A stretch of 64,000 nucleotides of DNA from Bacilliculturomica massiliensis. Lineage in GTDB: Bacteria > Bacillota > Clostridia > Peptostreptococcales > Anaerovoracaceae. The notes under the pieces were generated by a model. It was not told the DNA's origin. It saw only the letters and a list, made by a program, of their open reading frames with translations, and made no database searches. Below, one piece after another: positions 23,413 through 31,261 of this stretch. Numbering within the stretch: position 1 is the first letter of the stretch; every line of letters starts with the position of its first letter. A program made the position numbers and the translations under genes. Location: contig NZ_LR027603.1 in the NCBI RefSeq assembly GCF_900605495.1, positions 62,001-126,000 on the forward strand, read 5' to 3'.

Positions 23413-23479
23413 GCAATATTTCCTGCACAAAAATATTGCAAAAAACTGAGTGAAACGGCTTTCTGCTGCGAATGTATAA
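23413..23479 (+). promoter_or_regulatory. Candidate ECF-sigma promoter preceded by a dyad
   Basis: TGAAAC (23451) followed after 16 bases by TGTATAA resembles the TGAAAC-N16-CGTA promoters recognised by many ECF sigma factors, suggesting autoregulation by sigma 2. Just upstream a 9-bp inverted repeat (GCAATATTT...AAATATTGC, 23413-23439) could be an operator. The remaining ~150 bases to the sigma gene look like untranslated leader with no feature I recognise. Confidence 0.5.
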
Positions 23480-23631
23480 GTGTAAAGGCCTTACAAGCCG
23501 ATGAACCGCAGCCCGGCACAGAGCAATACGGAGGACGGGATCCCATCCTTCCCTCCCGTTCCGCACAGAGAGAAAACCGGCAAGGCGGTCCGGCCACTTT
23601 AGAAAAACGCATCAGTAAAAGAGGTAGACCT

Positions 23632-24186
23632 ATGAATGATAAGCAATTAATACTGCTTTTGAGAAACGCCCCCTCCGAGGGGCTCTCCAAAGCAATCGAC
23701 CTGTACGGCGGCCAGGTCAAATGGATCGCCGCAAAAATCATCGGCGGAGGTCGGGAACAGGATGTGGAAGAGTGCGTCTCCGACGCCTTCGTCCGCCTGT
23801 GGCAGAATATCGACCGCTACGACGGGGAGAGCGGAACGCCCCTGAAGAGCTATCTATTTGGTATTGCCCGGCACACGGCGCTGGATTACAGGAGAAAAAA
23901 CGAGAAGGCGGGAGATCTGCTTCCCATCGAGGAAAACGATCTGGAGGTGAATATCGACTTTGCGGATCAGATGGCCGGCGACGCGAACCGCAGGATCCTT
24001 CAGGAAAGCATCGACGGGCTAGGCGAACCGGACCGCCAGATCTTCATCCTGCGGTATTACCTGGGAGAACGGGTCTCCGCCATCGCGGAACGTCTCTCGC
24101 TCCAGCCCAAAACCGTTGAAAACAAACTTTACAGGGGAAAAAAGACACTGAAGAACGCCTTGATCGAAAGGGGAATCATCATATGA
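23632..24186 (+). CDS. ECF-type RNA polymerase sigma factor (2)
   Basis: 184 residues. Region 2: VKWIAAKIIGGGREQDVEECVSDAFVRLWQNIDRYDGE, then LKSYLFGIARHTALDYRRK. Region 4: GLGEPDRQIFILRYYLGERVSAIAERLSLQPKTVENKLYRGKKTL. AAAGAGGTAGACCT precedes the ATG. Its stop overlaps the start of the DUF4179 gene (ATGA), so sigma and anti-sigma are translationally coupled. Confidence 0.92.
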   Translation: MNDKQLILLLRNAPSEGLSKAIDLYGGQVKWIAAKIIGGGREQDVEECVSDAFVRLWQNIDRYDGESGTPLKSYLFGIARHTALDYRRKNEKAGDLLPIEENDLEVNIDFADQMAGDANRRILQESIDGLGEPDRQIFILRYYLGERVSAIAERLSLQPKTVENKLYRGKKTLKNALIERGIII

Positions 24187-25484
24187 AGAAACTGGAAGAT
24201 ATAATGGATCACTATGAGTGGAAAGACAGCGGGACCATGATACCCGACAACCCCCTCAGCGCGGAGGAAAAGACGCGCATTCTGGAAAAAACTCTGGCGA
24301 AAGCCGGCCTGGCGGACGCGGCCTCCCACGGCGTCCAAACCGCCCGGACCCATACCGGCTCGCCGGCGGCAGACGCTTCATCCAAAACGGCGGGCAGGTC
24401 CGGCAGAGAGGGCGGCCCAGGAAGCGCAGGATCCCATCGGCGCAAAATGTGGACCTTGGCCGCAGCCTGCGTACTCGTCCTGGCCATGGCCACCGTCTCT
24501 TTCGCAGCCATCGCCCTGGACAAAAACTTCTTTGACTTCTTTGGCGCCAAAAATCAGGAACAGCAGGAAATGCTGGGCAATCTGAGCGCAGTGATCGACA
24601 GACAGACAACAGACAACGGCTGGACGCTGGACGTCCGGGAGGCCGTGGGCGACGGCAATACCGTCAACGTCCTCTTCGATCTGATCGCTCCGGAAGGGAC
24701 CACATTAGATCAGGATTATTACAGCTTTTCCACCGCCTTTGTGGACCTGCCGGACAATCCGCGAGGAGGCGCAGGCTATTACTTTGAGCTCCTTCCGGAC
24801 GATGATCCGGCGGACAATAAACTGACCATGATGCTGTGTTATGATACGGAGCGAAATCTCTCCGGTTCTACCATGCGTTTCCGCTTCTCTGACCTGATGG
24901 TGCCAAAAAACCAGGAAGAAATGGCGCTCATAGACGCGCTGCCGCCCAGAACAGAGCCGGGAACTCCGGGAGACGAATACGACGTCAACAAACTGGTCGC
25001 CAGCGGAAACTGGGAGATCGACTTTCCTCTGAATTACAGGGATGTATCGGCCGCCATCAAACCTGACGCGAACATCAGTCTCTACGGCGGCGACTGCAAG
25101 ATCACCCAGGTGCGTTATTCCCCCATCTCCGTATCCATGACCATCAAGGGGAAATCCATCGCGGTGTACGACAGCCAGCCCCCTGAGATCTACGGCACAG
25201 ACAACAGCGGCGATGGATCCGCCGCGCTGCAGCCGGCGGATGACGCCATGATCTCTTTAGAACCGGCAGGGGGAGAAAGCCAGGGTGCAGAAAACGGCGT
25301 ATACGGGACCACCGATCAGGAGCTCAGGGTAACGCTGAAAGACGGTACCGTTGTCGCCACGGGAGGCACCGGCACCAGCATCACAGGAAATACGCTCACC
25401 GTCAACAGCCGTTTCCAGGAGATCATCGACCCGGCGGACATCGCTTCCATCTCCTACGGCGGAGTGGAGATCCCTGTCAACTGA
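24183..25484 (+). CDS. DUF4179 anti-sigma-like membrane protein (2)
   Basis: 433 residues. The cytoplasmic part (~1-90) includes MDHYEWKDSG and a low-complexity Ala/Gly/Ser linker. The membrane helix is ~91-112 (WTLAAACVLVLAMATVSFAA). The DUF4179 core follows (~115-220: FFDFFGAKNQEQQEMLGNL, DNGWTLDVREAVGDGNTVNV) and then a second beta domain. It presumably sequesters sigma 2 until an envelope signal is received. A terminator follows at 25548. Confidence 0.85.
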   Translation: MKKLEDIMDHYEWKDSGTMIPDNPLSAEEKTRILEKTLAKAGLADAASHGVQTARTHTGSPAADASSKTAGRSGREGGPGSAGSHRRKMWTLAAACVLVLAMATVSFAAIALDKNFFDFFGAKNQEQQEMLGNLSAVIDRQTTDNGWTLDVREAVGDGNTVNVLFDLIAPEGTTLDQDYYSFSTAFVDLPDNPRGGAGYYFELLPDDDPADNKLTMMLCYDTERNLSGSTMRFRFSDLMVPKNQEEMALIDALPPRTEPGTPGDEYDVNKLVASGNWEIDFPLNYRDVSAAIKPDANISLYGGDCKITQVRYSPISVSMTIKGKSIAVYDSQPPEIYGTDNSGDGSAALQPADDAMISLEPAGGESQGAENGVYGTTDQELRVTLKDGTVVATGGTGTSITGNTLTVNSRFQEIIDPADIASISYGGVEIPVN

Positions 25485-25547
25485 TTCGACAGCGAGTCAA
25501 TTACAGTCCAACATTTCAATAACTGACCTTCCTCAAATCTACAGGAT

Positions 25548-25600
25548 ACAGATCCGGATCTTTCGCACAGGCTGCGGGAACCGGATCTGTTTTTCTTTTC
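25548..25600 (+). terminator. Rho-independent terminator
   Basis: The 10-bp stem ACAGATCCGG/CCGGATCTGT is followed by TTTTCTTTTC. It ends the sigma 2 operon. The following ~180 bases (25600-25780) are AT-rich with no gene. TTTTAC and TATGAT 16 bases apart near 25750-25776 could be the promoter of the next operon. Confidence 0.85.
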
Positions 25601-25781
25601 ACAGCTTATTCCCTTTCCCCCCTTTTTTCAGTGTCTTCTGATTTACGTTTCAAACTGTACTGGTCCCTTCTAAAATTCTCACTGTAACCATAAAATAATC
25701 CACAATATTTTTAAACTGTTATTTTAAAAATAAATATTTCCGTATATTTTTACAAGTACATACTCGTGCTATGATAAGAAC

Positions 25782-25858
25782 ATGAGAATCAGCCGGAACG
25801 AAGTTCAGCTGCTGCGGCAGCGCCCTCAGCTGCAGGCCGGCTGCGAATGGAGGTACAT
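25782..25858 (+). promoter_or_regulatory. Structured leader of the S-component operon
   Basis: The leader can fold with outer arms CAGCCGG/CCGGCTG (25792 and about 25840) enclosing inner CAGCTG/CAGCTG and CTGCTGCGGCAG stems, ending just before the ATGGAGGT ribosome site. S components of vitamin importers are commonly riboswitch controlled, so this may be an uncharacterised aptamer. I could not match it to a known class. It also contains a short overlapping reading frame starting at 25782. Confidence 0.35.
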
Positions 25859-25863
25859 AGATC

Positions 25864-26436
25864 ATGAGACAGAACAAAATCGCGGAGCTCTGTGAGACCG
25901 CACTTTTCACCGCCCTGGTGTTTCTCGGCGTTTCCATTTTTAAATTTCCCTCGGCTTTCGGATACTCGCATCTGGGAGATTGTATGATCTTTCTGGCCGT
26001 GCTCATGCTGGGGGGCCGCCGGGGCGCTCTGGCCGGCGGCGTCGGGGCCGCTCTGGCCGATCTGATCGGCGGATACGCTATCTGGGTGCTGCCCACCCTG
26101 ATCTCCAAGTCGGTCATGGCGCTGGTCATGGGCGCTATGATCCGCAATCATATATTCGGTCTGAAAGGCCGTCCCCTCTGGGCGCTGGCGGCGGTCAGCG
26201 GCGGCATCTGCCAGGCCGCCGGCTACACTGCAGCCCGCATCATCTTCTATGGCACCGCCGCGGGATTGGCGTCGCTGCCGGGTCTGACTTTTCAGACTGC
26301 CACGGGAATCGTCCTGGCCTTTGTCCTCTCAGAGGCCCTGCAGAAGACCTCCCTTCGCAGCCGTTTCCGCTATACCACCGACAGAAACAATACGGCATCG
26401 GAGGCGGAAGCCTGCGGGCAGGCGGCCGCGCGTTAA
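25864..26436 (+). CDS. ECF transporter S component (substrate-binding membrane protein)
   Basis: 190 residues with five to six membrane helices. HLGDCMIFLAVLMLGGRRGALAGGVGAALADLIGGYAIWVLPTLISK is the typical S-component core, in which the G-D and A-D-L-x-G-G segments line the substrate site. The alanine motif for EcfT docking is plausible in the first helix (TALVFLGVSIF). No ATPase or T gene follows, so it probably uses shared group II EcfT/EcfA units or those at 4.4-8 kb. The neighbouring amidohydrolase, 21 bases downstream, may process the imported compound. The vitamin is unknown; the riboflavin/HmpT-like subfamilies are closest by eye. Confidence 0.75.
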   Translation: MRQNKIAELCETALFTALVFLGVSIFKFPSAFGYSHLGDCMIFLAVLMLGGRRGALAGGVGAALADLIGGYAIWVLPTLISKSVMALVMGAMIRNHIFGLKGRPLWALAAVSGGICQAAGYTAARIIFYGTAAGLASLPGLTFQTATGIVLAFVLSEALQKTSLRSRFRYTTDRNNTASEAEACGQAAAR

Positions 26437-26457
26437 TGAAAGAAAGGAATTACCACT

Positions 26458-27210
26458 ATGTCTGACACAATGCTGGAACGAATGAAAAAATTTAAAAAGA
26501 TCGACGCCCACAGTCATATCGGAAATTTTGGAGGATGGGCCGGCGTCCGCATGACTGCAGAGGAACTGATCGCACAGATGGACGAATACAATTTTGAAAA
26601 AGCTGTTATTTCCACCTTCCCGGCAGACGAGAGCATCGCCGCCGTGGACAAATATCCGCAGCGGTTTGTGGGCGCCGTCTGGGTCAACCCCTGGGACGGC
26701 GCAAAAGCGCTGGATCAGATCCGCAGCGCCGTGGAAGATCACGGCTTCAGGGCGGTGAAGCTGCATCCGCTGTCCCAGGCCTACCTGCCTAATGACGAAT
26801 GCGTTTTCCCAGTGGCCAGGCTGGCTCGTGAACTGGATATTCCGCTGATGATCCACACCGGTCATCCTCCCTTCTCTCTCCCCTGGAGCGTGGCTCAGCT
26901 GGCAGAAATGTACCCTGACGTGCGGATGGTCATGATCCACATGGGACACGGAAACGGCATGTACATTCAATCCGCCATCGACATGGCGAAAAAATATCCC
27001 AATCTCTATCTGGAAACTTCCGGAATGCCCATGCACAATAAAATAAAAGAAGGCTACGATACCGTAGGACCGGACCGTATTATGTTCGGGATCGACGCCC
27101 CCTTCCATCATCCCACAGTCGAACTGCAGCGAACTCTGGTCAGCGGACTGACAGACGGGCAGCTGGAAGATGTGTTCTACAATAATGTAAAAAAACTGCT
27201 GAAGCTGTGA
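26458..27210 (+). CDS. Amidohydrolase_2 family metal-dependent hydrolase
   Basis: 250 residues, a single TIM barrel. Metal and catalytic positions are visible: KIDAHSHIG (HxH), AVKLHPL (His/Lys), MIHTGH, MIHMGHG and FGIDAPFHHP (Asp). The family hydrolyses or decarboxylates small ring compounds. Paired with a vitamin-type S component in one operon, a salvage reaction on an imported precursor is plausible but unproven. GAAAGGAATTACCACT precedes the start. A strong terminator follows. Confidence 0.8.
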   Translation: MSDTMLERMKKFKKIDAHSHIGNFGGWAGVRMTAEELIAQMDEYNFEKAVISTFPADESIAAVDKYPQRFVGAVWVNPWDGAKALDQIRSAVEDHGFRAVKLHPLSQAYLPNDECVFPVARLARELDIPLMIHTGHPPFSLPWSVAQLAEMYPDVRMVMIHMGHGNGMYIQSAIDMAKKYPNLYLETSGMPMHNKIKEGYDTVGPDRIMFGIDAPFHHPTVELQRTLVSGLTDGQLEDVFYNNVKKLLKL

Positions 27211-27216
27211 TCGTTG

Positions 27217-27256
27217 AAAAAGCATGCCCTCCTTCCGGGAGCGGGCATGCTTTTTC
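27217..27256. terminator. Bidirectional terminator
   Basis: AAAAAGCATGCCC/GGGCATGCTTTTTC forms an 8-bp core stem with an A-run before it and a T-run after it. It can therefore end both the amidohydrolase operon (plus) and the beta-helix gene (minus, stop at 27280). Confidence 0.9.
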
Positions 27257-27279
27257 TTTTTCTGCATCTATGCCTTTTT

Positions 27280-29403
27280 TCAATTTTCTCCGGCAGTCCG
27301 GTCATCTGTCTGACTGCCTCTCCCGCCGCGGCCGCCGCCCTGGCCGCCGAAGTCTCCGCCGGGCTGACCCATTCCACCCATTCCGCCCCTGCCGCCCGCA
27401 GGGGCGTTAGACGCAGCTGCGGAATCCAGCGTGATCTCTTCCGTGGCGCCGTTCACCGTCAGTTGATAAGTCTTTCCCGCTGTCAGATCCGACGAGCTGA
27501 ACTGTACACAGTCAAACTGTTTCTCCGCTGTCCAGCCTGCGATCTTCGCGCCGCTTTCATCCGACAGCAGGATCTCGGTTCCGGCTTCCGCTTTCTCGGA
27601 GAGGACCCAGAGTATGGAGCACTGAGCTGAACTGTCGGAAAAGCCCTGGGCCATACCGCTGCTGCCCGCTCCCATAAACACGCCTCCGGATATGACGGCG
27701 GTCCCGTTATAATCCAGCGTCCCGTCGCCGTTTCCCGCCGGTCCGTTGACTGTGACCGTACCGCCGGTGATGGTCAGATCCCCGTTGGAGTCGATTCCGT
27801 CGCCGGATGCGTCAACCGACACAGTGCCGCCGCTGATCAGAATATAGACCCCATCCTGAGCCTGATCGCCGCCTCCAGGGCCCGGTCTTCCGCCCGCAGA
27901 AGATCCGCCGCTTCCATCGGTGGCGTTGAGACCGTCGTCACTGGAAGTCACGTCCACCACGCCGCCGCTGATCACGATCGTTTTTCCCTCAAGGCCCTCA
28001 TAGCTTTTCGATATGGTCAGCGTTCCTCCGCTTACAGTCAGATCGCCGTCGGCGTGAGCGCCGTCGTCTCCGGTAGCAGCTGTGATCTCTCCTCCTGAGA
28101 CGGCCAGCCCCCCGTTGCTGTGGAGGGCGTCATCAAGGGTGTCAAGGGAAAATGTGCCGCCGTAGATCAGGAGCTGACTTCCCGCCTTCAGACCTTTGGT
28201 GCTGGCTGTATCTTCCTGTGTCTGCAGAGCCCCGCCGCTGATATTCTGCGGCAGCGGTACGCCGCCGGCGCCCTCTGCCGGTCCGTCCGGCAAGTTCCGC
28301 GCCGGCGGATTTCCTATCCCCTGTCCCGAGGTCGACTCCAGCGATCCTCCATCCGGCGCTGCGCCTCTCTGGCCCGGCGCGTTTCCGGCCATACCTACAG
28401 CCGCGCCGGAAAGCGCCGGAGTCCCACGGAATGCTGCCGCCGAACTGCCGCCGGGCCGGCCGCCCTCAAAGCCCACGCCGCTGACGCGGTCCTGCGCTAG
28501 CCACCAGATAGCTTTCTTTTTTTTATACACCTCTAGTTGTGTTCAAGAGCCGGGTCTCGTCTTTCCCCCGCCGCCGCCCCGCAGTACGGTCTCCGCCTGA
28601 ACGCCGTCTCCTTCCTCCGCGGTGATCTGAAAGGTGCCGCCGTACAGATAGACGAAGCCCCGAAGCTCATCCTCTGAATTATCGGACTGGATCCCATCCC
28701 CGCCGGTATTGAGTACGAAAACGCCGTCTCTGATCTTTACGCAGTCTTTTCCGTAAAGTCCCTGTCCCTTTGCGGTCACTGTGATCTCGCCGCCTGTGAC
28801 CGTCAGATCGTCCTTGGAGACCACGCCGTGCTTATAGCTGCCCGTGACAGTCAGCCCGCCGCTGCCGTTGATCGTAAGATCCGCTTTGCTGAATATGACC
28901 CCGTCTACCTTGTTATCCTCATCCTCTGCAAAAGCGCGGGTCTCTCCGTCGGACAGCGAATTCTCGCTGTCCGGCGCCAGTGTGAGAAATACCTTATCCG
29001 CTTTCTTAATGTAGAGCGCCGCGTTTGACTCACAGTGAACAGACGCGCCGTTCAGTACGATCTGCAGCTTTGTTTCCCCGTCCGCGTCCACTATGATCTG
29101 TCCGTCGCTGAGACTTCCGGAGACCAGATAGGTCCCTTCCTCAGAGATCGTCACTGTGTTCCCACTGACGGCAGCCCCCGCTCCCGATATCTCCGTACCG
29201 CCGTCGGACAACAGGATCTTCGTGGCGGTCTCTCCGTCATAAGACGGGTCCTGATCTCTGTCGCTGAAACTGAAGTCGATTTCCGCCGCAGACGCCTGCG
29301 TTCCGCATCCTGCCGCCAGTACGCACGCCACCGCCAGCAGGACGGCGGTCCACAGACAGATCAGCTGTCTCTGCTTTTTTCTGCTTAATCTTTCACCTAT
29401 CAT
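27280..29403 (-). pseudogene. Cthe_2159-type beta-helix (carbohydrate-binding domain) lipoprotein, split by a suspect junction
   Basis: Two adjacent frames are the halves of one protein. The upstream half (28543-29403, ATG behind GGAAAGGAAG) has a signal peptide with a lipobox (VLAAGC), then a beta-helix with rungs ending DDLTVTGGEITVTAKGQGLYG and DGVQAE. The downstream half (27280-28530) continues with KGLKAGSQLLIYGGTFSLDT, DDALHSNGG and many ISGG-x-V/T rungs, then a Gly-rich tail. Cthe_2159 proteins are calcium- and polygalacturonate-binding beta helices. At 28512-28553 a degenerate pair of Tn5 mosaic-end-like sequences breaks the frame, so the real gene is probably intact, or else some sequence is missing. 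It belongs with the VTC and DUF4956 genes upstream. Confidence 0.75.
28512..28553. other. Probable assembly scar: degenerate mosaic-end pair
   Basis: The plus strand contains TTATACACCTCT (11 of 12 bases of the mosaic-end tail) directly followed by AGTTGTGTTCAAGAGCCGG, a worn inverted copy. The first arm holds a T homopolymer. The arrangement is the same as at 8926-8966, and here too a reading frame is broken. Confidence 0.6.
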
Positions 29404-29405
29404 CT

Positions 29406-30050
29406 CTATAATTCTTCCTTTCCGGCTGCCATACGGCCGCACACGATCTCCAGATTGCCGTTTCTGCAGCGCAGCTCGTCTATCATGGCTTTTTCCCTGC
29501 TGCAGTCCTTCAGCACCACCTGATACTCCAATTTAAACAGACTTCCCATATTTGTGGTTTTGACTTTCAGCAGTTCCCACTTGCGCAGATATCGGGAAAA
29601 CAGGTCGTCAAAAACATCAGTGTAATCCAGTCCCTCCGGTATGGTGATGAGCAGATGCCTGACAGTCTGTTTCGGCTCCCCGAACTTCGACAGATTCAAA
29701 AGTACAGTCGCAAGACCCATGACTGCCGTAAACACCGCCGCCACCGCCAGACACCCCATCCCTGTGGCCAGCCCCACTGCCATGGCCAGAAAAATACTGC
29801 TGATCTCTTTGGCCGACCCGGCCACTGAGCGAAAACGCACCAGGCTGAACGCTCCCATGACCGCCACGCCGGCGCCCAGGTTTCCGTTGACCATCATAAT
29901 GACCGTCTGCACCATCGCGGGCAGCAGCGCCAGCGTAATGACAAAACTTTTATTGTACGTATTCCGATGCATGTAGATCAACGCCCCCGCCGCGCCCAGA
30001 ACCAGAGACGCGCCGGTATTGATCAGATAGCTGCTGATTTCGCTAAGCAC
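29406..30050 (-). CDS. DUF4956 membrane protein
   Basis: 214 residues from a GTG at 30050 (AGGAGGAGGAAGGATCT upstream), overlapping the VTC gene stop by 8 bases. About four membrane helices lie in 5-145, including SLVLGAAGALIYMHRNTYNKS and the conserved GAGVAVMGAFSLVRFRSV. A soluble C-terminal alpha/beta domain follows (~150-205). DUF4956 proteins routinely accompany VTC-type polymerases and CotH or beta-helix surface proteins; their biochemical role is unknown. The beta-helix gene starts 3 bases after its stop. Confidence 0.88.
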   Translation of the reverse strand: MLSEISSYLINTGASLVLGAAGALIYMHRNTYNKSFVITLALLPAMVQTVIMMVNGNLGAGVAVMGAFSLVRFRSVAGSAKEISSIFLAMAVGLATGMGCLAVAAVFTAVMGLATVLLNLSKFGEPKQTVRHLLITIPEGLDYTDVFDDLFSRYLRKWELLKVKTTNMGSLFKLEYQVVLKDCSREKAMIDELRCRNGNLEIVCGRMAAGKEEL

Positions 30051-30957
30051 AGATCCTTCCTCCTCCTGTTTTTCTTTCTCCGTTCTGCAGACCGCCGGCC
30101 GCCCCGTTTTCGCCGGACACTTGTTTTTTGCCAGCTGTTCGTCTTTCATCGGTGGTCTGCTCTTCAACTGCCGTTCGTTTTTCCACGGCAGTCTTCTCTT
30201 CTGGGCCCGTTCGCTTTTCATCAGCGGTCTGCCTTTCGCCGTCTGTGACGTTTCGGCGTTCCAGTTCTTTCAAATACGCTTTCCCATACTTGGAAAAAGA
30301 CGCCGGGTAGATCGACAGACCGGCCAGGGCTTCCGAAAGCCATAAGGGCATGGCCCCTTCCAGCTTGACTTCCATGAGACGCTGTCCCGGTTCTAAAAGA
30401 TCCTTGCCCCACACTCCGGCTGTGAGATCCAGCGCTTCCGTCCGGTAGCGTATGCGGCTGTCAAAGGTGAGCCGCAGCTCTGCGTTCTCCTTTCCGCAGA
30501 ATGCGCTGCGGTCATAGGCCAAAAACATAGCCGGCCGTATATTGCCGTAAAACTGCATAAACCAGTCGATCTCCCGCAGGATCTGTTCCTTTCCGCCGGC
30601 TCCTTCCGGACGGCCGGTTCCCCGCAGATAATTCCGTGCCTCCCACAGGGGCAGATCCGCCCGGCGTTTATACACCACTCCGTCAAACTTTTTCTTCAGC
30701 TCGATAAAGACCACGCTCTTCTGATCCGGCGTCCCATAACTGCGCATTCTCAGTTTCTCTTTATACACCGGCTTCTCCAGAGATGCGCGGATCAGCCGTC
30801 CGTCCGGCGTGTCATAGTAAATATTGCAGATCGTATTGTTGGCGTACCGATCCGCTTTCATATGATCTTCCAGGAGCTGCCGCAAGGCCATGTACTGCGC
30901 CTCGCTAAGCAGATATTTCTTCTCCACCCGCTTGAAAACGCTCTGATATTCCTTCAC
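30043..30957 (-). CDS. Polyphosphate polymerase (VTC) domain protein
   Basis: 304 residues from a GTG at 30957 (GGAGGGGAGAACT). The VTC tunnel signature is present: FKRVEKKYLL, YANNTICNIYYDTPDG, KEKLRMRSYG, FIELKKKFDGVVYKRR, LAYDRSAFCG, LMEVKLEG and SKYGKAYL. VTC proteins make polyphosphate from ATP in yeast; bacterial copies beside DUF4956 have no settled product. The last ~60 residues are an unusual Glu/Lys/Thr-rich run of about seven imperfect 6-7-residue repeats (D/E-E-K-R-T-A-V/G), probably flexible and arising from a 21-base DNA repeat. Confidence 0.88.
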   Translation of the reverse strand: MKEYQSVFKRVEKKYLLSEAQYMALRQLLEDHMKADRYANNTICNIYYDTPDGRLIRASLEKPVYKEKLRMRSYGTPDQKSVVFIELKKKFDGVVYKRRADLPLWEARNYLRGTGRPEGAGGKEQILREIDWFMQFYGNIRPAMFLAYDRSAFCGKENAELRLTFDSRIRYRTEALDLTAGVWGKDLLEPGQRLMEVKLEGAMPLWLSEALAGLSIYPASFSKYGKAYLKELERRNVTDGERQTADEKRTGPEEKTAVEKRTAVEEQTTDERRTAGKKQVSGENGAAGGLQNGERKTGGGRICA

Positions 30958-31020
30958 AGTTCTCCCCTCCTTCGCTGTAGTTTTACCGCTTCGCCGCGTC
31001 CCGCGGCGCCCGATGTTTTC

Positions 31021-31076
31021 ATTATAGCCAGTCAACCTAAAACACACTTAAAAGGAAGCTTAAAGTTTACTTAAAA
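31021..31076 (-). promoter_or_regulatory. Promoter with four 11-bp-spaced direct repeats
   Basis: Reading the minus strand, TTTAAGTAAAC, TTTAAGCTTCC, TTTTAAGTGTG and TTTTAGGTTGA follow one another at exactly 11-base intervals and end about 5 bases before TATAAT (31021-31026). No good -35 is present, so an activator is needed. OmpR/PhoB-type regulators bind such 11-bp direct repeats. A similar pair precedes the response regulator gene itself (33442-33475). Confidence 0.7.
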
Positions 31077-31091
31077 AGCCTTCTGCTCAAA

Positions 31092-31113
31092 TAAAAAAGT
31101 TTCCTTTGGAAAC
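31092..31113 (-). terminator. Rho-independent terminator upstream of the VTC promoter
   Basis: On the minus strand GTTTCC-AAA-GGAAAC is followed by TTTTTTATTT. It insulates the VTC operon from readthrough out of the kinase gene. Confidence 0.65.
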
Positions 31114-31198
31114 ATGATTCGCTCTGCGGGCTCACCTTCACAAGGTGAACTTTTTTGAAACATACGGAAATATCTGCAGACGATATTTCCTATGGTAT

Positions 31199-31229
31199 AA
31201 AAACCGGCGGAGCTGTACCGCTCCGCCGG
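31199..31229 (-). terminator. Rho-independent terminator of the kinase gene
   Basis: The stem CCGGCGGAGC/GCTCCGCCGG (10 bp, six-base loop) is followed on the minus strand by TTTTTA. It lies 33 bases past the kinase stop codon. Confidence 0.85.
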
Positions 31230-31261
31230 CCTGCCGCCTTTATTCAGGTCATGACCCTGTT

